Source: Ignavibacteria bacterium (lineage in GTDB: Bacteria > Bacteroidota > Ignavibacteria > Ignavibacteriales > Ignavibacteriaceae). Taken from it: a stretch of 5,004 bases of DNA. A model generated the notes under the pieces. That model did no database searches, was not told the origin of the DNA, and saw nothing but the letters and a program-made list of their open reading frames with translations. The stretch spans positions 1-5,004 of the forward strand of contig JAUSIA010000118.1 of assembly GCA_030648225.1 (NCBI GenBank), read 5' to 3'. A program made the translations under genes and the position numbers. Shown here in pieces: positions 1 through 5,004 of this stretch. Within the stretch, counting starts at the first letter, position 1. Each line of letters opens with the position of its first letter.

Positions 1-1
1 C

Positions 2-613
2 CTGAGCAGTTTTTCAACAGCACAGGTTGAATTAAGCGCATCAATGGGAATTAATTTTATCAATTCACCTTCTCTATATGATTATATAAATCAAAATTAT
101 TTTCAAACCGGAGGCGAAATTATTGAAGGCTTTAATGCCTCTGTAATTTTTTCAGGTGAAGCAGGATATAATTTAAGCGAATCATATCAGCCTGCAATAG
201 ATATTGGTTATTTGATTAATTCTTACACTACAACACTTTTAGATGGCAGACAATATGAAATGGCTTATGGAAACCTGATGTTTTCAATACTTAACTATTT
301 TGTTATAACAGGCGAAGGATATAGTTTTAAATTTGGCGGTGGTGGTGGTTTACGTTTTCTTAATGCTGATGAAACCATTTCTGGAATAACACAAACTTTT
401 TCTTCCACAGGCTATGGATTTTTACTGAGAGTTGAAGGTAATACTTTACTTGGCGGGAATGTATATGCAAAAATTGGTGCTCAGGCAAGCTATGATATTA
501 ATGGCGAGCCGGAAAATAACGGTACGCATCTATATAATAATGCGGCTAAGGAAAATGTTAATTTCAATTCACTCTCAGTAGGATTGAGTCTTGGTGTATC
601 TTACATTTTTTAA
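2..613 (+). CDS. Outer-membrane beta-barrel-like protein, 5' end cut off by window
   Basis: The frame is open from base 2, so the ATG at 44 is most likely an internal methionine and the true start lies upstream. The first visible residues, LSSFSTAQVELSAS, read as the end of a signal peptide with a cleavage site near STAQ. The remaining ~195 residues alternate short polar and aromatic strands with glycine-rich turns (a run of five glycines at 346-360 in FKFGGGGGLRF) and end in GLSLGVSYIF, a terminal aromatic residue typical of outer-membrane barrels. About eight strands would fit the length, as in small OmpA/OmpX-like or PF13505-type barrels. This is a fold-level guess; no substrate or partner can be named. 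Only 11 bases separate its stop from the first possible uppP start codon, but no functional link is evident. Confidence 0.6.
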   Translation: MSSFSTAQVELSASMGINFINSPSLYDYINQNYFQTGGEIIEGFNASVIFSGEAGYNLSESYQPAIDIGYLINSYTTTLLDGRQYEMAYGNLMFSILNYFVITGEGYSFKFGGGGGLRFLNADETISGITQTFSSTGYGFLLRVEGNTLLGGNVYAKIGAQASYDINGEPENNGTHLYNNAAKENVNFNSLSVGLSLGVSYIF

Positions 614-629
614 AAATTTTATTTTTGAA

Positions 630-666
630 TTTCCCTCCCCCTTTGGAGGAAATGGAAGGGGCTGTA
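630..666 (+). repeat. CT/GA-rich imperfect hairpin over the uppP start region
   Basis: TTTCCCTCC (630-638) pairs with GGAGGAAA (645-652) with one bulged C, leaving the loop CCCTTT. It is followed by GGAAGGGG (654-661). The right arm contains the only GGAGG ribosome-binding-like sequence ahead of the ATG at 652, so the fold would hide it. C-rich/G-rich palindromes of this look (CCCTCCCC-TTTGG-GGAGG) are, from memory, frequent intergenic repeats in Bacteroidota. That would make this a degraded repeat that fused onto the 5' end of uppP rather than a regulator. One copy in the window cannot settle it. Confidence 0.45.
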
Positions 667-669
667 GCT

Positions 670-1518
670 TTGAATCTTTTTGAAGCCATACTTCTCGGTA
701 TCATACAAGGCTTTACAGAGTTTTTACCAATAAGCAGCACCGGGCATTTAACTGTTGCGGGAAAATTAATGAATCTTATTTCTACCGAAGCACCTGAACA
801 ATGGACCTCATTCATTGCGGTTATTCAGCTTGGTACCCTGGTTTCTATTCTGATTTACTTCCGGAAAGATTTATGGAATATCAGCAAAGATTTTCTTACC
901 GAAAACATCAAAAAAAGAAAATCTTTTTCAAATCAGAGTTTTAATTCAAGAACAGGCTGGCTTATTATCATTGGAACAATCCCGGTTGTAGTTATTGGTC
1001 TGGCATTTAAGGATATAATTGAAGGTTCTCTTACAAAGAATTTATATGTTATTGCTGCAAGTCTTATAGGACTGGCAATTATACTTGCTGTCGCTGAAAA
1101 AACTGTCCGGTTCAGAAAAGAGATGAAGGATATTACAATTTTTGATTCTCTTCTAATTGGAATTGCACAGGCATTTGCATTAATTCCCGGTTCATCACGT
1201 TCTGGTACAACCATTACCGGAGGATTATTTGTAGGTTTGAACAGAGAATCTGCTGCAAGATTTTCTTTCTTATTAAGTGTTCCTGCAATTCTTGCAAGCG
1301 GGCTGCTTCAGCTTTACGAGGCACTGAAGTTTATTGATTCTTCCATGGCTTTTAATCTTATTGTCTCTACGATTTTTTCGGCTATAAGCGGTTATGCAGC
1401 AATAGATTTTCTTCTTAAGTACTTAAGAAAAAATACAACCTTTATTTTTATTTATTATAGAATAGCTTTGGGAATTGCAATTATTGTTTTATTGTTAACA
1501 GCTATCATTCAGCCATAA
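670..1518 (+). CDS. uppP: Undecaprenyl-diphosphate phosphatase UppP (BacA family)
   Basis: Integral membrane enzyme that removes a phosphate from undecaprenyl pyrophosphate, returning the lipid carrier to peptidoglycan and surface-polysaccharide synthesis; it also gives bacitracin tolerance in many bacteria. Both family signatures are present: QGFTEFLPISSTGH near residues 13-26 (the E/QxxxE motif plus the SSTGH loop) and PGSSRSG at 173-179, whose arginine (residue 177) corresponds to the essential Arg174 of E. coli. Several hydrophobic helices follow, and the length of 282 residues is typical. The frame is open back to TTG 625 and includes ATG 652. I prefer TTG 670 because the protein then begins (M)NLFEAILLGIIQG, the usual family N-terminus, and GGAAGGGG (654-661) lies 8 bases upstream. 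ATG 652 would add six residues (MEGAVA) and has its GGAGG only 2 bases away. The identification is firm; the start is not. Confidence 0.93.
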   Translation: MNLFEAILLGIIQGFTEFLPISSTGHLTVAGKLMNLISTEAPEQWTSFIAVIQLGTLVSILIYFRKDLWNISKDFLTENIKKRKSFSNQSFNSRTGWLIIIGTIPVVVIGLAFKDIIEGSLTKNLYVIAASLIGLAIILAVAEKTVRFRKEMKDITIFDSLLIGIAQAFALIPGSSRSGTTITGGLFVGLNRESAARFSFLLSVPAILASGLLQLYEALKFIDSSMAFNLIVSTIFSAISGYAAIDFLLKYLRKNTTFIFIYYRIALGIAIIVLLLTAIIQP

Positions 1519-1561
1519 GACAGTGCAGCAGCAGCAATCCTGGAATGAATGATTGAATGAC

Positions 1562-1580
1562 TGTATGTTTTGAACATACA
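1562..1580. promoter_or_regulatory. Perfect 8-bp palindrome between uppP and the isomerase gene
   Basis: TGTATGTT (1562-1569), spacer TTG, AACATACA (1573-1580) is a perfect inverted repeat, followed by an AT-rich tract TTTATAATTTT. It starts 43 bases after the uppP stop and ends 45 bases before the isomerase ATG. It could be a weak intrinsic terminator for uppP (the following T-run is interrupted), a repressor operator, or both. The TATAAT at 1583-1588 just downstream would place an operator-like site inside a promoter, but I found no well-spaced -35 or -33 box. Confidence 0.45.
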
Positions 1581-1625
1581 TTTATAATTTTAATTAAAAG
1601 ATATTTATTTAATAAAGGAGGAAAA

Positions 1626-2240
1626 ATGAAATCCATATTCTATTCGTTTCTTTTAGTTCTGATTATTATCGGATGTAAGGATTCAAATTCAAACAACAAT
1701 AATGAAAGCAGTATAGTGACAGATTCAACAGTAACAAATGATTCAATTCTTGTAGCAGTTATGCAAACCAATATGGGCACAATCGAAATTGAATTATTTG
1801 AAAAGCAGACTCCGAAAACAATTGAGAACTTTACCGGGCTTGCAAAGAAAGGTTACTATGATGGGATAATATTCCACAGAGTGATTGATAAATTTATGAT
1901 ACAAGGCGGCGACCCTACAGGAACAGGAAGAGGCGGTGAAAGTTTATGGGGAGGAAAATTTGAAGATGAATTTGATCCAACTCTGAAACACGATGTTCCC
2001 GGCATTCTCTCAATGGCAAATGCAGGTCCCAATACAAACGGAAGCCAGTTCTTTATTACAGTTATATCAACCCCCTGGCTTGACGGACACCATACTATTT
2101 TTGGTAAAGTTATAAATGGAATGGATGTAGTTTATGCGATCAGTAAAGTTCCAGCTTCCAAACCGGGAGATAAACCTCTTAAAGATGTTGTTATGGAGAA
2201 AGTAACAATTGAAAGAAGAGCACCTTCCGAAGAAGAGTAA
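1626..2240 (+). CDS. Cyclophilin-type peptidyl-prolyl isomerase lipoprotein
   Basis: Catalyses cis-trans isomerisation of proline peptide bonds, here as a lipid-anchored folding helper on the outer side of the cytoplasmic membrane or in the outer membrane. The start at ATG 1626 is chosen over an in-frame ATG at 1557 because AAAGGAGG (1614-1621) precedes it and it begins a lipoprotein signal, [17 protein letters not shown], with Cys17 as lipid site. A Ser/Asn-rich linker (18-40) leads to the cyclophilin domain (about 43-196). Key residues are visible: FHR with Arg85, FMIQGGD at 90-96, [15 protein letters not shown] at 130-144, and [10 protein letters not shown] at 151-160 with the Trp that in CypA determines cyclosporin binding. 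All catalytic positions appear intact. Length is 204 residues, normal for a secreted single-domain cyclophilin. The mature end, C-K-D-S, has Lys then Asp after Cys, partly resembling the lipoprotein export signal of Bacteroidota. A hairpin terminator follows, so it is probably the last gene of its transcript. Confidence 0.93.
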   Translation: MKSIFYSFLLVLIIIGCKDSNSNNNNESSIVTDSTVTNDSILVAVMQTNMGTIEIELFEKQTPKTIENFTGLAKKGYYDGIIFHRVIDKFMIQGGDPTGTGRGGESLWGGKFEDEFDPTLKHDVPGILSMANAGPNTNGSQFFITVISTPWLDGHHTIFGKVINGMDVVYAISKVPASKPGDKPLKDVVMEKVTIERRAPSEEE

Positions 2241-2248
2241 AATATTTT

Positions 2249-2284
2249 AAGTGAAGTTCACCTTTAAGGTGAGTTTCACTTTTG
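2249..2284. terminator. Long hairpin terminator after the isomerase gene
   Basis: AAGTGAAGTTCACCTT (2249-2264) and AAGGTGAGTTTCACTT (2266-2281) are inverted repeats that match in 14 of 16 positions, with a 2x2 internal mismatch in the middle. A short TTTT follows and AAAATATTTT precedes, so it could work in either direction, although only + strand genes flank it. It separates the isomerase from the transporter remnant. Confidence 0.7.
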
Positions 2285-2338
2285 AATAATAACTCCTTTC
2301 CTTAACTTCCTTTCCACAATAACCTAAAAACTTATAAT

Positions 2339-2594
2339 ATGAAACAACAGGATTTTTTTTCTTCCCGCTGGGCACTTATAATTTCAACTTTGGGTATTGC
2401 CGTTGGAACGGGAAATAGCTGGCGTTTCTCAAGAGTTGTTGCACAGAACGGCGGAGGATCCTGAATGGTGGAATCCTTTTCATGCCGAAAATGCAGGAAC
2501 ATGCCTTGTTCAATGGGCATTAGTACTAACAATATTTATTCTGCTTAACAAAAAGATGTCTGAAAGAATATTCAACAATGGTGGAGAAAAATGA
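2339..2594 (+). pseudogene. Neurotransmitter:sodium symporter (NSS) gene with large internal deletion and frameshift
   Basis: Remnant of a sodium-coupled amino-acid transporter of the NSS/SNF family (LeuT-like, normally about 450-500 residues and 11-12 helices). The 5' part reads 41 codons from ATG 2339 to a TGA at 2462. It contains SSRWALIISTLGIAVGTGN, then SWRF and QNGGGS, the family's first helix with its sodium-site GxGN-WRF motif and the NGGG that follows. The usual I and P of GNIWRFP are both serine here, which suggests decay. The 3' part is in the next frame, from about 2454 (EDPEWWNPF, then helix residues LVQWALVLTIFILL and a basic tail KKMSER) and stops at 2594. This resembles the last helix of the same family. 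About 370-400 codons are missing, so no transporter can be made. The stop overlaps the next start as ATGA. No clear ribosome binding site precedes 2339. An assembly or cloning artefact remains possible. Confidence 0.82.
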
Positions 2595-2713
2595 ATATTG
2601 AATCCTGGCTGACAATATTTTTAGTAGTATGTACTGTGTGGGGAGGTTTATTTTATTTTATGATGCGTACTTTGAAATACGAAAAGGAGAAAACAAAGAT
2701 TGGCGAAGAGTAA
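2591..2713 (+). CDS. MetS-like small subunit of an NSS transporter, 40 residues
   Basis: A 40-residue single-helix protein. The helix spans residues 6-25 (WLTIFLVVCTVWGGLFYFMM) and a charged tail follows (RTLKYEKEKTK). The VWGG-F motif in a short membrane peptide directly after an NSS gene is the hallmark of the MetS-type small subunit, known from the MetP/MetS methionine and alanine importer of Corynebacterium, where the small subunit is needed for activity. Its ATG overlaps the transporter stop by 4 bases (ATGA), so it was probably translated by coupling, with GGTGGAG at 2580-2586 as a ribosome binding site. It overlaps the first codons of holA by 14 bases. The reading frame is intact although its partner is broken, so it is either a recent orphan or the deletion is not real. 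Confidence 0.72.
   Translation: MNIESWLTIFLVVCTVWGGLFYFMMRTLKYEKEKTKIGEE
2684..2689 (+). promoter_or_regulatory. Ribosome binding site deciding the TTG start of holA
   Basis: AAGGAG lies 10 bases before TTG 2700, inside the small-subunit gene. No ATG or GTG occurs in the holA frame near this point, so this site is the main support for TTG initiation. Its position inside the upstream gene implies co-transcription and coupled translation. Confidence 0.65.
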
Positions 2714-3713
2714 AACACTTGTTCCTTCTATACTAGAAGCTGTTAAGGAAATTAAAAAAGGTAAACTGAAACCTCTCTATTATTTTTCCGGTGATGATTC
2801 ATTTGGTATTGATGCTGCGTTTAAAATGCTTGAACAAAAAGTTACACCATTACTGACTTCGGACTTTGATAGAGAAGTTTTGTATAGTGAAGGAAAAACT
2901 TTACCGGATATTTTAAATTCAGCTTCAGCTTTTCCTTTTGGTTCATCAAAGAAATTGGTTGTTGTAAAAGAGAGTGAAAAAATAAAAGATAAAAAAAGTC
3001 TTTTGCAATATGCAGCATCTCCACCGGAATTTACAATTTTGGTTTTTCTTCATTACGGGAAAATATCTAATCCTGATTCTGAAGTTTATAAAAATTTAAT
3101 TGAATCTGGTTTTCTTTTTGAAGCAAAAGAATTAAGAGGGAAAAATCTTGTTGACTGGCTGGTTGATTATGCTGAATCAAAAGGGAAAATCCTTACAGAA
3201 GATAATGCGCAGCTTTTAATTGATATTGCAGGCGAAAACAGGAATTTAATTGAAGCCCAATTGGAAAAGATTGTCACTTTTCTGGGTGAAGAAAAAGAAA
3301 TTAATCATAAAGCAATAAATGAAGTTACCTCGGCATTAAAAGAGTTTTCAATTTTCGATCTTCAGAATGCTTTAGCAAAAAAAGATAAACAGAATTCTCT
3401 TAAAATCGCTTTAAAATTAATTGACGGAGGAGTTGAATCAACTTTTATTATCAATATGCTCGCTAAATATTTTATGGGGTTATCAAGAATTAATGAGCTT
3501 AAAGAAAAAAATATACCAGAACAGGCAGCAGCAGGAATTGTTGGTACACATCCTTATTTCTATAAAGATTATTTAAAAGCCAGATTGATTTATTCTGATG
3601 AAAAAGTTTTTTCTGCTGCAAAAGCTTTATTTAAGGCAGATCTGTTAACCAAAACCACCTCTTCTAATCCTAAAAATGTAATTGCAATTCTTATAGCGGA
3701 AATATTGCAATAA
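2700..3713 (+). CDS. holA: DNA polymerase III subunit delta (clamp loader)
   Basis: The delta subunit is part of the clamp-loader complex; it binds the beta sliding clamp and opens it for loading on primed DNA. At 337 residues the length is typical. Residues 24-34 (KPLYYFSGDDSF) match the N-terminal strand and loop of the family, which looks like an AAA+ fold without a working Walker A motif. PFGSSKKLVVVK at 79-90 is the conserved family segment, and IFDLQNALAKKD at 218-229 with the following helices marks the C-terminal collar domain. The start is TTG, supported by AAGGAG upstream and the N-terminus MAKSKTLVPS. It overlaps the small subunit by 14 bases and was therefore probably in an operon with the transporter; the deletion now moves holA closer to the promoter of that operon. 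The family is divergent in sequence, but motif order and length make the call sound. Confidence 0.88.
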   Translation: MAKSKTLVPSILEAVKEIKKGKLKPLYYFSGDDSFGIDAAFKMLEQKVTPLLTSDFDREVLYSEGKTLPDILNSASAFPFGSSKKLVVVKESEKIKDKKSLLQYAASPPEFTILVFLHYGKISNPDSEVYKNLIESGFLFEAKELRGKNLVDWLVDYAESKGKILTEDNAQLLIDIAGENRNLIEAQLEKIVTFLGEEKEINHKAINEVTSALKEFSIFDLQNALAKKDKQNSLKIALKLIDGGVESTFIINMLAKYFMGLSRINELKEKNIPEQAAAGIVGTHPYFYKDYLKARLIYSDEKVFSAAKALFKADLLTKTTSSNPKNVIAILIAEILQ

Positions 3714-3739
3714 ATCTGTTACAACTTTTTACAAAGCGA

Positions 3740-3771
3740 ATTGAGATTAGCACTTAATTTTAGTAAGTTTG
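3740..3771 (+). promoter_or_regulatory. Candidate Bacteroidota-type promoter for the lipoprotein operon
   Basis: TAAGTTTG (3764-3771) matches the TAnnTTTG -7 consensus exactly. A TTG (3741-3743) lies 20 bases upstream, within the usual -33 spacing. Transcription would start near 3778, about 47 bases before the ATG at 3825. The consensus is established in Bacteroides and Flavobacterium; its use in this organism is an inference. Confidence 0.4.
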
Positions 3772-3824
3772 CTTAACCTTTCAAGTAAAATAAACCCGCA
3801 TAGCTACATTAGGTGGAAAAAGAG

Positions 3825-4337
3825 ATGTTCTTAAATATCAAAAATCTGAGTTTAATAATTTTACTTTTGTTTCTTTTGCACAGTTGTAAGGATAATCCAG
3901 TAAACATTGAAAACTCATTCTTCTCTGGTATTACAGTAACAAATGAAAATGGGATAATTATATCTGATGACTTGGAAGATTGGCAGCCTCGCTATACCGA
4001 TGTGCAGAATATAAGCAACGATTCGCTTTATTTAAGCCCAGCATACCCAAATCCTGCGGGGAAAAAGTTTGTGAGTTTAAATCCACCTGAACCGGGAAAG
4101 TTAGCCTTTATATTAGTTTATCTATTACCTAATCAATCAAATGTTAAAATAACCTTTAACAATAAACCAGATAATACATTATTCAAACTTGTAGATACAG
4201 TTCAATTTGCTGGGTTATATAATTTATTTTTTGATCTAACTGATAAAACTATAGAAGAATTACCAAATGGAATTTATAGAGTATATTTTGAAATGAATGA
4301 ATTTAAATCTTATGGGGATGTAGAGATAAACAGGTAG
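3825..4337 (+). CDS. Small lipoprotein with YPNP-type (T9SS-tail-like) C-terminal domain
   Basis: A 170-residue predicted lipoprotein. The signal peptide MFLNIKNLSLIILLLFLLHS is followed by Cys21, then K-D-N, the same C-K-D start as the isomerase lipoprotein. A GTG at 3813 is in frame, but ATG 3825 gives the compact signal and has AGGTGG (3811-3816) 8 bases upstream. Residues 30-72 form a short unique region with GITVTNENG and DDLEDWQPRY. Residues 73-170 look like a compact beta-sandwich of the kind found at the ends of type IX cargo proteins or FlgD-like Ig domains: AYPNP at 73-77, SNVKITF, FAGLYNLFFDL, and LPNGIYRVYFEMN at 147-159. Such tails normally sit on large secreted proteins with a standard signal peptide, so the pairing with a lipid anchor and tiny cargo is unusual. 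The domain may be structural rather than a sorting signal. Function unknown. It probably shares a transcript with the next gene, 17 bases downstream. Confidence 0.75.
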   Translation: MFLNIKNLSLIILLLFLLHSCKDNPVNIENSFFSGITVTNENGIIISDDLEDWQPRYTDVQNISNDSLYLSPAYPNPAGKKFVSLNPPEPGKLAFILVYLLPNQSNVKITFNNKPDNTLFKLVDTVQFAGLYNLFFDLTDKTIEELPNGIYRVYFEMNEFKSYGDVEINR

Positions 4338-4354
4338 AAAGGAAAATCATAAAT

Positions 4355-4678
4355 ATGAAATATTTCAAGTATACAACTGTCTACCACAACGGTAAAACGT
4401 TTGTTGTTATTATAATCCCTAAAGACTTTATTAAAAAAATTGACGATATCAGAAAGCAAAGACTATTATTATTGCTTTCTGATAATTGCCGGAAAAACCA
4501 TATAGAAGGTAAGCCTATTGTTGTTTGGCTTGACGTTAAAAATGAAATGCAGAACTTTGATAACGATAATAATTCACATTCTTTTATTTCGGAAAAATAT
4601 GACTATAAGGAATTAGAAGCACAGGCAAAGAAAAGCAAGGATTCAATTCGATTTGATCCCACTCTTTTATGGATTTGA
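4355..4678 (+). CDS. Hypothetical protein, 107 residues
   Basis: I do not recognise this protein. The start ATG 4355 has AAAGGAAA (4338-4345) about 10 bases upstream. There is no signal peptide. The N-terminal half suggests a small alpha/beta unit: strand KTFVVIIIP (14-22), a basic helix KKIDDIRKQRLLLLLSDN (27-44), strand KPIVVWLDV (53-61). An Asn/Asp/Ser-rich linker (65-77) and a charged helix YDYKELEAQAKKSKDS (82-97) follow, then the hydrophobic end DPTLLWI. Seventeen bases separate it from the lipoprotein stop, which suggests one operon, and a terminator follows directly. Composition resembles the neighbours. The reading frame, spacing and terminator support a real gene; a cytoplasmic partner for the lipoprotein is only a guess. 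Confidence 0.65.
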   Translation: MKYFKYTTVYHNGKTFVVIIIPKDFIKKIDDIRKQRLLLLLSDNCRKNHIEGKPIVVWLDVKNEMQNFDNDNNSHSFISEKYDYKELEAQAKKSKDSIRFDPTLLWI

Positions 4679-4692
4679 AAAAATTCTTTGGT

Positions 4693-4732
4693 AATAGTTT
4701 TGATAGATTTATAACTATTTTTTACTTTTTCC
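4693..4732 (+). terminator. Intrinsic terminator after the 107-residue gene
   Basis: AATAGTT (4693-4699) pairs with AACTATT (4713-4719) across a 13-base loop and runs into TTTTTT, then ACTTTTT. It begins 15 bases after the stop codon. The stem is AT-rich and weak, but the T-tract is long. Confidence 0.55.
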
Positions 4733-4778
4733 AGTAGAGGGCAAAGGAATAAAACCCAAATATCTTAATCATTGTTTA

Positions 4779-4839
4779 CTCCCCCTAAAAAGTGAAAGTT
4801 TCTACAGCAATTAAGTTGTAGATTTAAAACAATGGGGAG
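4779..4839 (+). promoter_or_regulatory. Structured leader with possible masked ribosome binding site
   Basis: CTCCCC (4779-4784) is exactly complementary to GGGGAG (4834-4839), the ribosome binding site of the small ORF that starts at 4846. Between them lies a second hairpin, TCTACAGC (4801-4808) with GTTGTAGA (4815-4822), eight pairs including one G-U and loop AATTAA. Together they form a nested structure in which the long-range pairing would close off translation. No known riboswitch family is recognised. No good promoter was found upstream. Confidence 0.4.
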
Positions 4840-4845
4840 ATATAT

Positions 4846-4959
4846 ATGGGGTACGATAAAAAGAGAAAACCTCTTGAAGAACGCTTGGGTATTATTCATA
4901 AAGCAATTACAATTGCTAAGATAATATTTGATGTTCTAATAGAACTCTTTTCTCTATAA
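4846..4959 (+). CDS. Small 37-residue amphipathic peptide
   Basis: An ORF of 37 codons with a strong ribosome binding site, GGGGAG (4834-4839), 6 bases before ATG 4846, and a GC-rich terminator starting 6 bases after its stop. The N-terminus is basic (GYDKKRKP, residues 2-9) and the rest (10-37) can form one helix with Leu/Ile/Phe on one side and a polar face of E11, H18, T22, K25, D29, E33. This pattern fits a membrane-surface or membrane-inserted peptide, such as a type I toxin-like or modulin-like peptide, or a small regulator. I recognise no family. The compact layout of leader, ribosome binding site, ORF and terminator is the main support; protein-level conservation is untested. Confidence 0.5.
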   Translation: MGYDKKRKPLEERLGIIHKAITIAKIIFDVLIELFSL

Positions 4960-4964
4960 TAAAC

Positions 4965-4992
4965 GGGGGGCGGTTTTTGTCCGCCTCTTTTA
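4965..4992 (+). terminator. GC-rich intrinsic terminator after the 37-residue ORF
   Basis: GGGGCGG (4967-4973), loop TTTTTGT, CCGCCTC (4981-4987) form seven pairs including one G-U, followed by TTTTAT. It stands out against the AT-rich background and ends the transcript of the small ORF. Nothing else is seen from here to the window end. Confidence 0.75.
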
Positions 4993-5004
4993 TCCTTGCT
5001 CTCT

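Noticed and set aside
564..815. Minus-strand open frame across the uppP start
   Set aside because: It lies over clear uppP coding sequence and its product shows no family features or ribosome binding site.
933..1214. Minus-strand open frame inside uppP
   Set aside because: Shadow of the uppP frame; the + strand reading holds the PGSSRSG signature.
1543..1560. Short GAATGA repeats (GAATGAATGATTGAATGA) and a nearby CAGCAGCAG run
   Set aside because: Too short and imperfect to call a repeat array; no sign of function.
2397..2453. N-terminal part of the open frame that begins at ATG 2397
   Set aside because: Before about 2454 this frame is out of phase with the NSS 5' part, and its residues do not resemble a transporter; only the later part is homologous.
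2456..2461. BamHI site as evidence of an engineered sequence
   Set aside because: A six-base site occurs by chance; no vector or tag sequence is seen. Kept only as a caveat for the deletion junction.
2332..2532. Minus-strand open frame over the NSS remnant
   Set aside because: The + strand shows recognisable NSS ends in this stretch; the minus reading has no features.
2842..3024. Minus-strand open frame inside holA
   Set aside because: Shadow of holA with no independent support.
4674..4702. TTTG, 17 bases, TAGTTTTG as a promoter for the 37-residue ORF
   Set aside because: It matches the consensus, but overlaps the preceding stop codon and terminator stem and would start transcription just upstream of the T-tract; the match may be chance in AT-rich DNA.

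Overview
This AT-rich window looks like a chromosome fragment from the Bacteroidota/Chlorobiota/Ignavibacteriota group. The reasons are two lipoproteins that both start C-K-D after the lipobox, a YPNP-type C-terminal domain like the type IX secretion or FlgD-like tails common in that group, and a TAnnTTTG-type promoter candidate. The lineage is an inference from these traits. All genes seen are on the + strand.

Layout: (1) 2-613, the 3' part of a secreted outer-membrane beta-barrel-like protein whose start lies outside the window. (2) 625/670-1518, uppP, the undecaprenyl-diphosphate phosphatase that recycles the lipid carrier for peptidoglycan and surface glycans; a CT/GA hairpin overlaps its start region. 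(3) 1626-2240, a cyclophilin-type peptidyl-prolyl isomerase lipoprotein, preceded by a perfect palindrome and followed by a long hairpin terminator. (4) 2339-2594, remains of a neurotransmitter:sodium symporter (NSS) gene. Its first and last roughly 40 codons survive in different frames, joined at a short GAGGATCCT sequence. (5) 2591-2713, an intact 40-residue MetS-like NSS small subunit. (6) 2700-3713, holA, the delta subunit of the DNA polymerase III clamp loader, starting at TTG inside the small-subunit gene. (7) 3825-4337 and 4355-4678, a small lipoprotein with a YPNP domain and an unrecognised 107-residue protein, probably one operon. (8) 4679-5004, a terminator, a structured leader, a previously unlisted 37-residue ORF with a strong ribosome binding site, and a GC-rich terminator.

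How they work together: most genes are separate housekeeping or envelope functions. Three to four encode envelope proteins (barrel, UppP, isomerase lipoprotein, YPNP lipoprotein). The NSS-small subunit-holA block was probably one transcription unit, and it keeps translational overlaps (ATGA, then a 14-base overlap) even though the transporter is broken. The best candidates for something undescribed are the 37-residue peptide locus at the right end, with its leader able to mask the ribosome binding site, and the lipoprotein that carries a secretion-tail-like domain on almost no cargo. No mobile element, tRNA, rRNA or CRISPR array was seen.
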